From assembly GCA_014655195.1 (NCBI GenBank), contig BNBH01000027.1:1-64000 (forward strand): a stretch of DNA of 64,000 bases. The letters are read 5' to 3'. The notes below the pieces were generated by a model. It ran no database searches. It had not been told where the DNA came from and saw nothing but the letters and a program-made list of their open reading frames with translations. This DNA comes from Streptomyces cellulosae (GTDB lineage: Bacteria; Actinomycetota; Actinomycetes; Streptomycetales; Streptomycetaceae). Positions within the stretch are counted from its first letter, which is position 1. Each line of letters opens with the position of its first letter. Below, piece after piece: positions 1-12,200 of the stretch. The translations under genes and the position numbers were made by a program.

Positions 1-1
1 C

Positions 2-103
2 ACCGACTGGCTGCACTGGTACAACTACCACCGCCCCCACACCGGCATCGGCGGCCACCCACCAGCCAGCCGCGTCACCAACCTGCCCGGTCAGCACACC
101 TAG
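2..103 (+). pseudogene. transposase C-terminal fragment (IS481/rve-type)
   Basis: The reading frame is open from the window edge and ends in TAG at 101-103. The 33 residues contain the W..YN..RPH....G..P pattern found at the C-terminus of integrase-core (rve, DDE) transposases of the IS481/IS3 type. The N-terminus lies outside the window, so it cannot be told whether the gene is whole. Its stop codon coincides with the CTAG target duplication of the small inverted-repeat element that follows, so the terminal sequence of this IS was interrupted by a second insertion. Confidence 0.7.
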
Positions 104-261
104 GGCCTCTCGTCTGGATCATGCCGGGCTCGCGGGCCCTGGCACCGTGCCTCGCCGCGTTGTCGTCGGTTGCCATGGCTCCGCCATGACGCTCTCCTCC
201 GCCTTGCGATCCACGGCACCGGACCCCGCTCCCTGATCCGGCCTGATCCAAACGAAAGACC
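104..261. mobile_element. 158-bp MITE-like element with CTAG target duplication
   Basis: The two ends form a 24-bp terminal inverted repeat with 20 matches (consensus GGYCTYTCGTYTGGATCA, followed by KGCCGG). The left copy starts at 104 and the right copy ends at 261. The palindromic tetranucleotide CTAG flanks both sides (100-103 and 262-265), as expected for a target-site duplication. Weaker inverted symmetry continues inward for about 30 bp. There is no coding capacity, so this is a non-autonomous element. The TIR resembles ends I associate with Streptomyces IS5-family elements, but that family assignment is from memory and unverified. Confidence 0.75.
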
Positions 262-380
262 CTAGCCGTACGCCGCCGCACCAGCCGGCGCCGACCTCAC
301 GCCAACCTCACGCCAACCCTGTCCGGCCACCGTGGCCGCACTCGCCCCCTGGAATCGTCCCGGCACCTTGGAGGACCCAC

Positions 381-2327
<1,947 letters not shown>

Positions 2328-2353
2328 CCGGCGCTGTGCGAAGGGAGACGGAC

Positions 2354-3028
2354 ATGGGACGCGCAAGCACCTCGACCGGTCGGGTCGTGCTCGTCACCGG
2401 TGCGGGCGACCTCGCCGCCGCCGTGGTGGGAAGCCTCGCGGAGCGCGGCGCGCACGTGGTGCTCGCGGGCTCCCGGGCCGAGGAAGCCCACCGGGCGGCG
2501 CCGCCGGGAGCGTCCCTCCTGATGCTGCCCTGCGCACCCGATGATCCGGCGGCGCTCGGCCGCGCCGTCGACACGGTCGTCGACCGTCTCGGCCGGCTCG
2601 ACCACCTGGTGAACCTGGTCGCGACCCCGTCCCCTCCCGGCCCGCTGATGGACATGGACCCGCTGGCCCTGCGCGACATCCTGCAGGGTGCCTTCGTGAC
2701 CCCGCTGACCTGCGTCCAGCGTGGCTACTGGCGGTGGATGGCCGCGCACGGCGGATCGGTGGTCAACGTGGTCGCGGCCAGGGCACGGGGCGGGCCGCAG
2801 GACACCGCCCTTTCCGGCCTGACCGAGCTGACCGAGTGGCTGGCCGCCGAACTGGCGCCCAGGGTCGACGTCCACGCCCTCGTGCCCGGCCCGTCACTGG
2901 ACACCGGTGCGTACCAGGCAGCTGCGGCCGAGGCGGTGTGCGAACTCCTGACCCGCCGGACGGACTCCACGCACGGGCCCGTGCTCGTGCTCAGTGAGGA
3001 TCCCGTCTGTCCTTCCCGGGCTTGTTGA
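2354..3028 (+). CDS. degenerate short-chain dehydrogenase (SDR)-like protein
   Basis: A 224-aa Rossmann-fold protein of the SDR superfamily. The N-terminus reads VVLVTGAGDLAAAVVGSLAE, so the cofactor loop departs from the canonical TGxxxGxG. The DHLVN segment near residue 90 corresponds to the NNAG region, and GGSVVNVVAARA near residue 130 to the catalytic-serine strand. The Tyr-x-x-x-Lys pair expected about 12 residues later is absent (PQDTALSGLTELTEW). It may therefore be non-catalytic or a ligand-binding relative. An AAGGGAG Shine-Dalgarno precedes the ATG. It sits between acs and adk on the same strand and is probably co-transcribed with them. Substrate unknown. Confidence 0.65.
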   Translation: MGRASTSTGRVVLVTGAGDLAAAVVGSLAERGAHVVLAGSRAEEAHRAAPPGASLLMLPCAPDDPAALGRAVDTVVDRLGRLDHLVNLVATPSPPGPLMDMDPLALRDILQGAFVTPLTCVQRGYWRWMAAHGGSVVNVVAARARGGPQDTALSGLTELTEWLAAELAPRVDVHALVPGPSLDTGAYQAAAAEAVCELLTRRTDSTHGPVLVLSEDPVCPSRAC

Positions 3029-3126
3029 GCGCGGCGTACGCGTGCACGGGGAACGACCGGCCGGGCATCGACGTGAACCGATTTCCGAATCTGCTTCCGA
3101 ACCGACTCGAAAGGTGTGCAGCACTG

Positions 3127-3690
3127 ATGCGACTCGTCCTGATCGGCCCTCCTGGAGTGGGCAAGGGCACCCAGGCGGCCGTGCTCAGCGAGCGGCTCGG
3201 CGTCCCCCACATCTCCACCGGAGACCTGTTCCGGGAACACGTGGCGCGCCGCACCCCGCTCGGACGGGATGCGCAGCGTTACCTCGACACCGGCGAACTC
3301 GTCCCCGACCACGTCACCGGGGGAATGGTCCGGGACCGGCTCGCGCACCCGGACGCCCGGCACGGCTTCCTCCTCGACGGGTTCCCGCGTACCCTGCCGC
3401 AGGCCCGGGAACTCGCCGCCATCCTGGGCGCCGCGGGCTCCGCACTGGACGCGGTGCTGGAGTTCACCGCTCCGGAAGACGTCGTCGTGGCGCGACTGCT
3501 GGGCCGCGGCCGGCCGGACGACACCGAAGACGTCGTCCGGCACAGGCAGCGGGTGTACCGGCACCAGACCGCGCCCCTGCTCGCCCACTACTCGGCCATC
3601 CTTCTGACGGTCGACGCCGTCGGCCCGGTCGAGGACGTCACGGCGCGGGCCCTGGCGGCCCTGTCGGACGCGGAACGACGGGCCGGATAG
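3127..3690 (+). CDS. adk: short-type adenylate kinase
   Basis: This 187-aa nucleoside monophosphate kinase interconverts ATP + AMP and 2 ADP. It has the P-loop GPPGVGKGT at residues 7-15, the STGDLFR AMP-binding segment near residue 31, and DGFPRT near residue 84. The large LID domain is replaced by a short loop (GRGRPDDTEDVVRHR), as in short adenylate kinases. A longer in-frame start exists at 3022, but the ATG at 3127 puts the P-loop at its normal place. Next to an AMP-forming acetyl-CoA synthetase, its likely job is removing AMP. It is probably a second copy, since Streptomyces has a housekeeping adk in its ribosomal-protein region. Confidence 0.88.
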   Translation: MRLVLIGPPGVGKGTQAAVLSERLGVPHISTGDLFREHVARRTPLGRDAQRYLDTGELVPDHVTGGMVRDRLAHPDARHGFLLDGFPRTLPQARELAAILGAAGSALDAVLEFTAPEDVVVARLLGRGRPDDTEDVVRHRQRVYRHQTAPLLAHYSAILLTVDAVGPVEDVTARALAALSDAERRAG

Positions 3691-3742
3691 GCGATCTCGG
3701 CCACAAGCCGGGCGAGTCCTGAAGTGGTTCGCGGGCGGTTCC

Positions 3743-4642
3743 TCAGACCGTCGCCACTCGACCGGCGTACCGCTGCGTCCAGCCGGTTCCGGAGCCGTCG
3801 GTGATCACCACGTCGTAGTAGCCGTGCTCGGTCGGCCAGTGGACGACCACCGACCTGCCGCCGGCCACGTGGTAGCGGCGGGTGCCGCCGGTGTAGTCGT
3901 TCGCCGTCAGGGTGTAGTGGACGGCCCGCCCGCCGTCGTTGCGCAGGGTGAGGCGGACCTTGGCGTGCCGTCCGGGCAGGAGTTCGGCCTCGACGCGCGG
4001 GATCGCGACGTCGGTCCGGTCGGCGGGGACGATCTGTCCGGCGAAGGAGCGCAGGAAACCGTCGGGCCCGTAGACGGAGAAGGCGTACTTGCCGTCGGTC
4101 TCGTTCGCGTCCCAGGTGTACCGGCGGGGGTCGGCGGCGGAGACGGTGAACGGCGTGTTGGAGAAGTCGCGGTACTTGTCCGGGAAGACCTGAAGGCTCA
4201 CGGCCTTGCCGTCCGGGCCGCCGGTCAGCGTCATCGGACGCGGTCACCGTGCCGGCGGCGCGGTCCTCGGTGAGCGTGGCGTGCGGGTGGAAGGACAGGC
4301 CGCGAGGTCTCATCCCGCCCTCCGGGAACGACGGCGGCGTCCCGTCGACCGGGTCGGCGATCTCCACGGGGCCCGGCCGGGGATGGGCGAAGTCGAGCGC
4401 GCTGGTCAGGTCCCCGGCGATCGAGCGGCGCCACTCGGTGATGTTCGGGCAGGTGAACGGCTTGCCCATGGACGCGGCCCAGGTCTCGAGGAACCTGACG
4501 ACCGAGGTGTGGTCGAACACCTCCGAGGCGACATGGCCGCCGCGTGTCCAGGGCGAGACCAGCAGCATCGGGACCCGCGGGCCGAAGCCGTAGGGGGTGG
4601 CGCCGGAGAACTCGCCCGGCGTGCCCGGTTCGACCTTAAGGT
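3743..4642 (-). pseudogene. phospholipase C remnant, truncated and frameshifted
   Basis: The upstream frame (about 4642-4235) encodes phosphoesterase-type phospholipase C sequence: GFGPRVPMLLVSPWTRGGHV, then SEVFDHTSVVRFLETW. The downstream frame (4234-3743, ending RVATV) matches the C-terminal repeat domain of such enzymes (LTGGPDGKAVSLQVFPD, later GYYDVVITDGSGTGWTQRYAGR). The change of frame falls near 4235. Only about 300 of an expected 650-700 residues remain and the catalytic N-terminal part is missing. Homology stops abruptly near 4640, marking an old junction. Intact relatives are Tat-exported enzymes; this copy is dead. Confidence 0.8.
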
Positions 4643-4773
4643 CCTTCAGGTTAGTGTGGATCTCGCAACTCCTTTCCGACAGCAACGCTCTTTGTTCTCG
4701 GAGGACTTGATGAGTCACCACCCAACCAACACCTGATTTCGTCGCCCGTCACGGCACCGCCAGACGATCGACG
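4643..4773. other. junction region without a confident gene
   Basis: This stretch lies between the broken phospholipase gene and the lipoprotein gene. It holds a 9-codon mini-ORF, MSHHPTNT plus stop, at 4710-4736. A good Shine-Dalgarno (CGGAGGA) precedes its ATG. It could be the truncated start of a lost gene or a leader peptide; nothing else is recognisable. Confidence 0.3.
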
Positions 4774-6231
4774 ATGTGCGATCGCGCGGCGAGGCGGATA
4801 GCCGCCCCGGTCCTGCTAGCCGTTGCGCTCACCCTCGTCAGCGCTTGTGGTGGCTCCGACAGCGACGCGCAGCAGCCATACCCCTCGCCGACCCGCACCC
4901 AAGGCACAGGCACGACGCCGGTGCGGCTGCCGGTTCCGGACGGGTTCGATGCCACCCGAGGCTGGAGCACGAAGGCCAGTCCCGAAACCCCGGACGTTCA
5001 GGCCGGGTCCAGTGGCTTCCCCCTGGTGGCCGTTGCGCCCCGCAGCAAACTGGTGGTGCAGGCCGCCGAAGACGCCTCCCGCGTGCAGGCGTACGACCTG
5101 GCCACCGGCAAGGTCGCCTGGACCTTCACCACGCCCGCGCTGAGCGACGCCCGCACCGGCGTCTTCGTCGTGACCGTCGGGGGCCGCGAGCAGGTCCTGC
5201 TCGCCCGTCAGGGCAAGACCAGCGGCGACGGGCTGAAGCAGTCCGCCCCCACCGTCACGGTGGACATCATCCCCGCCCGCTCCCCGGCCAAGGCGACCAC
5301 CGCCCACCATCTCGACCTGCCCGTCCCGTCCGACCGGGCCCTGTCCTTCGCCGCCAGCGGCAGCGGCTTCCTGGTCGGCCCCGCGGACCACGGCACCTAC
5401 AGCCAGGCCACCGTCATCGACCCGGCCACCGGTGCCAAGCGTTCCGTCACGGCCAAGGACGTGACGGTACCGGGCTGCGGCGGGGCCACCTGCACGCTTA
5501 GTGCCACCCCGGCGTTCGCGACCTCCGCCGGCGTGGTCTCCACGTACCAGCAGACCACCGGCTGTGACCGGTGGGGCAACGGCAGCGGCCAGCCGTGCAC
5601 TACCGGCTTCCAGGTCGGCGATGCGTGGACGAGCACCACCACCGCCCCACGCGGCATGCACACCGGCATCCCCCTGGCCGTCACGGGCAAGTACCTCATC
5701 GCCGCCTGGCACTCCAGCGACTCCCAGACCGACCAGCCCGCCCTCAGCGCCGACTCGAAGACCACCTTCACTGTCCAGGATCTGGCTACCGGGAAGACGA
5801 TCGCCTCGGTCAGCTGCACCTCCGCCGATCGACTGGCCTTGCAGCCCGGCTCTGCGCAGAGCTCCACCCGCACCTCCGCGAACGGCCGCTACCTGGTCTC
5901 CGGGCAGACCGCCTTCGACCTCAACTCCCGTACCGGCCGCTGCTACACCAGCTCGGCGAGCAGCAAGGGCATCGACTTCACCGCGGTCGGCGACGACGGC
6001 ACCGCCTACGGCCTGATCCACACCGGCGACGGCAGTGACGCCTCCAGCCTGTACGGGCGACTGCCGATCGCCCCGGACGGCACGGACAGCACCGAACAGG
6101 GTGCTCGCGTCGACCTCGCCGCGGGTAGCGCCAAGGCGCTGTCCGAGGCGGCCGAGGTCCCCATCTACCTGGCCGCCTCCCACGGCGTTTTCCGCACCGG
6201 CGAGGTCCTGGCGGTCTACGCCCGCCGCTGA
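4774..6231 (+). CDS. secreted beta-propeller (PQQ-like) lipoprotein
   Basis: A 485-aa protein with a lipoprotein signal peptide: basic N-terminus, hydrophobic core APVLLAVALTLV, and lipobox VSAC with the lipidated cysteine at residue 25. A Ser/Thr/Pro-rich linker follows, and then repeated blocks such as QAYDLATGKVAWTF, VIDPATGAKR and VQDLATGKTIASVSC. These are typical of PQQ/WD40-like beta-propeller repeats. It is predicted to sit on the outer face of the membrane. Function is unknown; such proteins often scaffold or sense at the cell surface. No clear Shine-Dalgarno precedes the ATG. It converges on the giant T4SS-operon gene and shares a terminator hairpin with it. Confidence 0.7.
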   Translation: MCDRAARRIAAPVLLAVALTLVSACGGSDSDAQQPYPSPTRTQGTGTTPVRLPVPDGFDATRGWSTKASPETPDVQAGSSGFPLVAVAPRSKLVVQAAEDASRVQAYDLATGKVAWTFTTPALSDARTGVFVVTVGGREQVLLARQGKTSGDGLKQSAPTVTVDIIPARSPAKATTAHHLDLPVPSDRALSFAASGSGFLVGPADHGTYSQATVIDPATGAKRSVTAKDVTVPGCGGATCTLSATPAFATSAGVVSTYQQTTGCDRWGNGSGQPCTTGFQVGDAWTSTTTAPRGMHTGIPLAVTGKYLIAAWHSSDSQTDQPALSADSKTTFTVQDLATGKTIASVSCTSADRLALQPGSAQSSTRTSANGRYLVSGQTAFDLNSRTGRCYTSSASSKGIDFTAVGDDGTAYGLIHTGDGSDASSLYGRLPIAPDGTDSTEQGARVDLAAGSAKALSEAAEVPIYLAASHGVFRTGEVLAVYARR

Positions 6232-6248
6232 ACGGCGCCCGCCACCGG

Positions 6249-6287
6249 CCCCGAGCACTTCCTACCTACGCCCCGGAGTGCTCGGGG
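6249..6287. terminator. bidirectional terminator hairpin
   Basis: A perfect 11-bp inverted repeat (CCCCGAGCACT at 6249-6259 and AGTGCTCGGGG at 6277-6287) with a 17-nt loop separates two convergent genes. It overlaps the last codons of the giant minus-strand gene, whose stop is at 6262-6264. It has no T-tract, as is usual in Streptomyces. Confidence 0.7.
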
Positions 6288-9200
6288 CATTGCGCTGCTG
6301 GCGGTGGATCTCCTGCTGCGCGTGCCGCTGCGGGCGCTGCTCCTTCTCCTTCCTCGGGCCCTTCGCCGTCGGACCCTTCGGCGCTGGGCTTTGCGGCTGC
6401 GCCGACGGCCGCTGGGCTGCGGCGGTCGCCTTCATCGCTGCCTGCCATGCGCCCTGGATCACGTCCTCCGGCAGCGCCGCGCCCTTGGCTGCCGCATGGA
6501 CACGCAGCGCCGCGAGGAACGGCTCGGCCATGAGCGCCCCTTCCTGCGGCGGCGCCACCTGCGTCTGGGGCTTGTCGGCCAGCTTCTGCGCCGCCGCCCG
6601 GGACTTGTCGGCCAGCTCCAGCAGCATCTCGGCCTTGCGCCGTTCGGCAGGTGTGGTCGCCGCCGCGGCGGCGAGCCGACCCCGGTCGCGCAGCCGCTCC
6701 GCCTGCGTGGCAAGGGCCTGCTGGGTCAGGGACCGCTGGTCCGGCGCCTGGCGCTGCCGCTGTTGCGGGGCCGCGGCCGTGGGCGCTGTAGCCGGAGCGT
6801 CGGGGACAGGGCGGCGCTGCGGCAGCGGCGGCGCCGGGGCCTCCGTGGACTCCCGCCCCGCTGCGGGGGCCGCCGGCTGTTCCGACTGGTTCGAGGCCTC
6901 GGAAGCGGTAGCGGCCGGCCGCGCCGTCGCGGCTGGGCCGTCGGTGCTCGCACGCAGCTGCCACCGGTCGCCATCGTCGCCTCGCACGTAGGCGTAGCCC
7001 TGGCCGGCCAGCATGGCGGGCACCTCACCGCCCCGACCGCTCAGGTACAGCTCGACCGCCTGGTTGGCCCGCTGGCCTGCCTCGGCCCGGTCGGTCTGCC
7101 CCCGCACTACACGCTGGTTCTCCCGGAACAGCAGGCTGATCATGTCACCGCGGGACAGCTCTCCGTCCGGTACCGGCTCGCGGGGCAGCGCCGCGCGCAC
7201 CTCGTCGAACCACCTGCTGTGGAACGGCTCGTGGTCGGGGTTCCAGCGCAGCCCAGTTTCCTGCCCGGGAGCCTCAGCCGTGGCCTGTGGGGCCGGGCTG
7301 TCGGTGACCTGTTCGCCGTCCACTACGGTGCTCTGGGCAGCCTGCTGGGCGGCCGGTTCGGGGTCGTAGTAGGTGCCGAGCGGCGTGGTCTGCCCCTCGG
7401 GGAGGTAGCCGCGCAGGTGGGAGATGTGCTCCTCGGCCGCGTGGTGCAGCACGCGCAGCGCGTTCCAGCGCAGACCGTCGCGGTTTCCGCCGCGCTCCAG
7501 TCGGTCCAGCAGCGTCCGGATGCCGTGAGAGATCATCTCGACGGTGCGCACCCATAGCATCCGCCCGGTGCCCAGCGTGGCGTTGTCGGCCGAGAGCCGG
7601 TGGACGCCGAGCCAGGCCCGGTCCATCACCTCTCGCGCGGACTCGAAGGCGGCAGTGACGCGCCGCCACAGCGGGTGCTGCGCGAGGTCGCCGATCCGGT
7701 CGGCGACCGTGTGGTAGGCCTGCTTGATCGTCTCGAATCCGCGTTCCATCAAGGCGCGCACCCGCCCACCGGTCTCGCGGTCGGCGCCTTCCTCACCGGC
7801 GGGCCGGATGGTGATCCGCGAGGCGAGCCACTGCCAGGCCCCGCGCAGCTGGTCGGCCAGGTCGATGCGCTGGTCGGGCGGCAGCAGGCCGGTGAGCCGG
7901 TCGGCCCGAGTGGCCGCGGCACGGTGCAACCGCCACACCGCCCGCCAGGCGGCGGTGTTCCGCTGCCCGCCACGGTCCAGCCGCCGGGCCAGCGCGAAGG
8001 CAGCGTGCGAGATCACCCGTGCCGTCCTGGCCTGGATCGTACGGTCCAGACCGTGGGTGCGCACATCGCGCACCAGCCCCTCGGCGTAGGTGCCCAGCGC
8101 CTCACGGATCGCCACCCGCAGGCCCTGCGCCGCGTCGCGAACCTGCCGGATCGTCTCCCACTCGGGGGTGCCCCAGTAATAGCCTGCCTGGTCCTGGACC
8201 GCTCCCATGGCGGCGTCGAGCTCCGCCGCGTCGGCCGCGTCGACCGCCGGGTTCTGCGTGCGCGGCAGAATCGGATCGGCGTCGATGCTCCGCAGGGTCC
8301 GGTCCAACTCCTCGCGCAGTACCTCGTACCGGGCGTTGAGCCTCCGTTCCTCCTCGTCACTCAAACGGCGTGTGGGGGCTGCGGGCGCCGACGCGTTCGG
8401 CTGGACGCTCTGCTGCTCACCGGCGCCGCCGCCGCGGAGCACCGCCATGACGCTCTCGAAGTGCTGGTCCAACGCGTCCGTGACCGAGGAGCGTGCCTCC
8501 TCCGTCGCTGCCTCCGGCTGCGCCACCGGCTCCTCCTCCATCGTGTCGCTGGCGGGCTGAGCGCCTGCGGCGGGCTCGTACGCATCGGCGGGCCGGACGG
8601 AGGGGTCCGTATCCGCTTCCTCGGTGCCATCGACCGCCGTGTCAATGTCGGCCGGGTCCGTGTCGGTCTCCCGGCGCCGCACGCCGCCTTCGCCGTCCAT
8701 CTCCCACTCGTCGCCGCCGTCGACGACCCCGTCGACCACCACGTCGTCGCCGATAACGCCGCGCCAGAAGTCGAAGTCGTCCGCGACGGCATCGACATCG
8801 GCTTCCGCGGCGAGGTCGGCACCGTCGGCCGGCGCAGCCTCCTGCTCGGCCACCGGGGCGGGCGGAACCTGCGGAGCCGTGGCTGCTTCCGCCAGCGCCG
8901 ACGGGGCATGCTGCTGGGCGGCAGTCGCCTCCAGACGCTCCGCTTGCTCCCTGGCCCGCGCGATCATGGCCTGCAGCAGCCGCCGGTCGGCGACCGAGGT
9001 GAACGCCCGGCGCGCGTCCATCGAGCGCCCGGCCAGCGTCGCGGCTGAGATCAGCTCCCGGTAGCTGCGGGCGAGGGCTTGCGGATCGGTGTCGCCCAGT
9101 CCGGCCCGGGCGACAGCGCGCCACGCCTCCTCGATCTGCGCGGCCTCATTCGCGGTGGCGACGCCAGTCTCTTCGCGCAGCTCCCGGGCCTCCGCCAGCA

Positions 9201-12200
9201 TCGACCGACCGGTGTCGCAGGCCGCCCATGCCTCGTAGGCCTGCCGCAGCTGGGTGAACTCCCGCAGGAAGGCGTCCCGGTCCGAGTACAGCTGCGCTGC
9301 CGTGCTGTCTTCCGGACTCGCCGGGGCGGCAGTGTCCGTGCTGTCCGTGGGCGGCCCGGACGGCTGCCTGGTCTCCGCCTGCTCCGCACCGCGCTCGTCT
9401 GCCGCTCCAGCGCCCGCGTCCGTCTGCGACTCGGCGGCCGTGACTTCCTCCACACTCTCCTGTACAGCCGTGGGCTCTGCCTCGGCCGCAGCGACCGGCT
9501 CTTGCGACGCCGCGGAAGCCCCCTCGGCGAGAGCGCCCACGGCACCGTACGGACGGCCCTCGGCGCCGGCGTCGAGCGGCACGTCGATGAGGTCGCCCAG
9601 TGACTGCGGCAGCATCAGTGGCTGCACCTGGACGTCGAGGCTGGTCCACTGCGGCAGTGACCATACGTACGGGCGCCGCTCGCCGCCTCCCAGCAGCAGC
9701 TCGCCGGCGATGGAGATCCGCCCCTCCTCGACGGTGGCGGGGCCGTCCGCCACGAACAGCAGCCTCTGCGGCGAGACCTGCCAGAAGGCATCTCCCGGCC
9801 GTACCTCGCCAAGCGGCTTGGCGCTGGTGTGGCGCTCCGGCAGCACGGCCGACAGGCGCCGGATTCGCTTCAAAGACGCCTCCTCGGCTGCCCGCTCGCT
9901 CGCGCTGCCTGGGTCCACCAAGTCATCCAGGCTGATCAGCCCGTCGTCCGGCTCCTGCGCCGACAGCCGGTTCCGCGCGATCAGGTCCTCGGCCGTGCCC
10001 TCCTCTTGGGCCCGCAGCGACTCGCTGATCAGCCTGTCCTTCAACGACCCGAGCAGGTCCCGCACTTCCTGGCGTGCGGCCTGGAAGCGGTCGTGCTCAC
10101 CGATGACGGTGAAACCGTCCTCCGTGCGCTGCAGCGCGTTGCCCGTACGCCAGGTCTCGACGATCAGCTCCCGGCGCACCGAGGTCAGGGCCGGCTGCAG
10201 CCAGGTGACCGCGCGGGACCACGGGATCTTGCCCGCGCGGACGACCGTGCCGTCCACGGAGACCGCGATCTCCAGCCCCGACCGGGAGGAGTAGGCACTC
10301 GCCGTCTCCTGGCCCTGCTCGTTCCCCGGCCCGACGGGCATCCGGAAGAACCCGTCGTACAGCTGCGGGTACCGCTTCTGACCGCTGTCGAGATCGAAGA
10401 TGAGCTGGCCGAAGTCGTGATCGGAGATCCGGCTGAGCGCGGCTGCGATGTCACGGTTGGTCAGCGGCTCGGGCGCGGCCTCCTCGCCGCCCTCAGCGGT
10501 CTCCCTCTCAGCGGGCGGCGCGTCCTGCTCCGGCTCAGCAGACTGCGCCGCCGCGGACGGCTGCTGGCGCTCGGCGATCGCTCGGCGCAGCTCGGCATAC
10601 TCCTCCACCACCTGCGCGTCCCAGCCCAATTCCGCCATGACCTCACGGGCCACGTCCAGCTGCACCTTGACTGGCGTCAGCGCCGCGTCCAAGTGCGGGA
10701 ACAGCTCGTCTTCGACCGCGCTGAACCCCGCCAGGCCCACAATCTGGTCCAGCGCATCGCGCACAGCGGCCGGCTTGAGCTTGCGACTGCGCGCCATGCG
10801 CTCGGCCTCGTCAATCCTGTGCAAGACCAGCACCAGCGCCTCGCGGACGAACGGATTGGTCAGCTCGGGCAGCCGGTTGTCGGCGGTGAGCTGCTCCTCC
10901 AGCGTGGCCAGCAGTTGCGGGTCGCCCGCGTTCGGGGTGATCAGCGCCTTGTAGTGCTCGGCCGCGTGGTCGGCGATTTGCCCGATCCGCTGCCGCAGAT
11001 CATTCGCAACCTCTTCAACCAGGGCGCGGCTAGGGGCGTCGTCCTCGCCGAAGCCGTCGAGGGTGTGCTGGAGGTTGAGCAGGAACTGGTCGAAGGGGTG
11101 ATCCTGCTCCCACACGATCCTTGCGCGGCTGGAACCCAGGGCCTCGCTGATCTCGCGGGCGAGGTTGGGGATGGTGCTGGTCTGCCCGCGGCGTGTACCG
11201 GCCTGGGCGCGGCGGCGGATCTTGTCGTAGTCCCACGGCAGGGGAGCCGGCCGCCCGGCAACGGCAACCTCGCCCGCCACCTCCGCCGGTGCGCCCTCGG
11301 TCGGCTCGGCGTCGGCCGTCTCGGCCGCAGAGGCCGGGGCGCTGCCGTCCGCGAACAGCGACGGCTGCTCGTCTGCGGTCTGCGGAGCCGCCTCGGGTGC
11401 CGCCGATGCGGTCTCAGGTATCTCGGTTTCCACTGACTGGGGCTGCGGCCCGATGTGACCGAAGACGATGCGGTCGCCGAGTCCGTCGCGCAGGCGCTGC
11501 CGATCCTCGGCGTCCGGGCCCTGCTGCTCCGGGGAGGCGTCCGGGACCGATTCCTGCGCGGCGACCTGTGCCGGCTCCTCGCGCTGAGTGTCCTCGGACA
11601 GCTTCAGGCGGCCCAGCTGCTCGTAGGCGGCTGGGGTCGCCAGGCGCAGCACCTCTTCACGGCGGGCGGTGGAACCCAAGTAGGACCAGATCAGGTGCTC
11701 GGAGCCGCCGTCGGTGACCAGGTCGTCGGCGGCCCGCGCGAAGGCCAGGGCGAAGTTGTCCTGGTCGTTGACGTGCGCGGCGCGCACCAGCCGCTCCTGC
11801 TCGGCGGCGGTCTCCACCAGCCACGCCGCGATGTCCTCCGCGGCCGGGGCCATAGAGTCGCGCAGCGCGTCGCGCACCGCCACGGTCAGCCCCCCGCGCG
11901 CCTGCTGCGCGTCCCAGCAGGGCGCGAGCGCGCTGCCGGGCAGGTGGGCCGACAGCCAGGTGGCGACCTCCTCTTTGGAAACCAGCGACTCCCTGGCGGA
12001 GGATGGGCGGACCAGCGCGGGCACCTGCGCCGTCACGGGCAGGGACACCCCCGGCAGATCCGCTACGCCCAGATCAGGCACGGGCCGTTCGTGGCGCGAG
12101 CCGTCAACCTCGACGGCAACCGCCAGCTGGCCCTTCCCGTCGGTCGACAGGCTGACCGGGACCAGCGGACCTCGCACCGGTTCCGGCGCCGCGCCCACGC

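Noticed and set aside
3690..3725. AAGCCGGGCGAGTCCTG, considered as a left copy of the rnpB end
   Set aside because: Only scattered identity to the rnpB 3' terminus.
8248..8262. 12-nt match (CGCCGGGTTCTG) to the rnpB 3' part, considered as a left attachment site
   Set aside because: It lies within the coding sequence of the giant gene and is too short to be more than chance in such GC-rich DNA.
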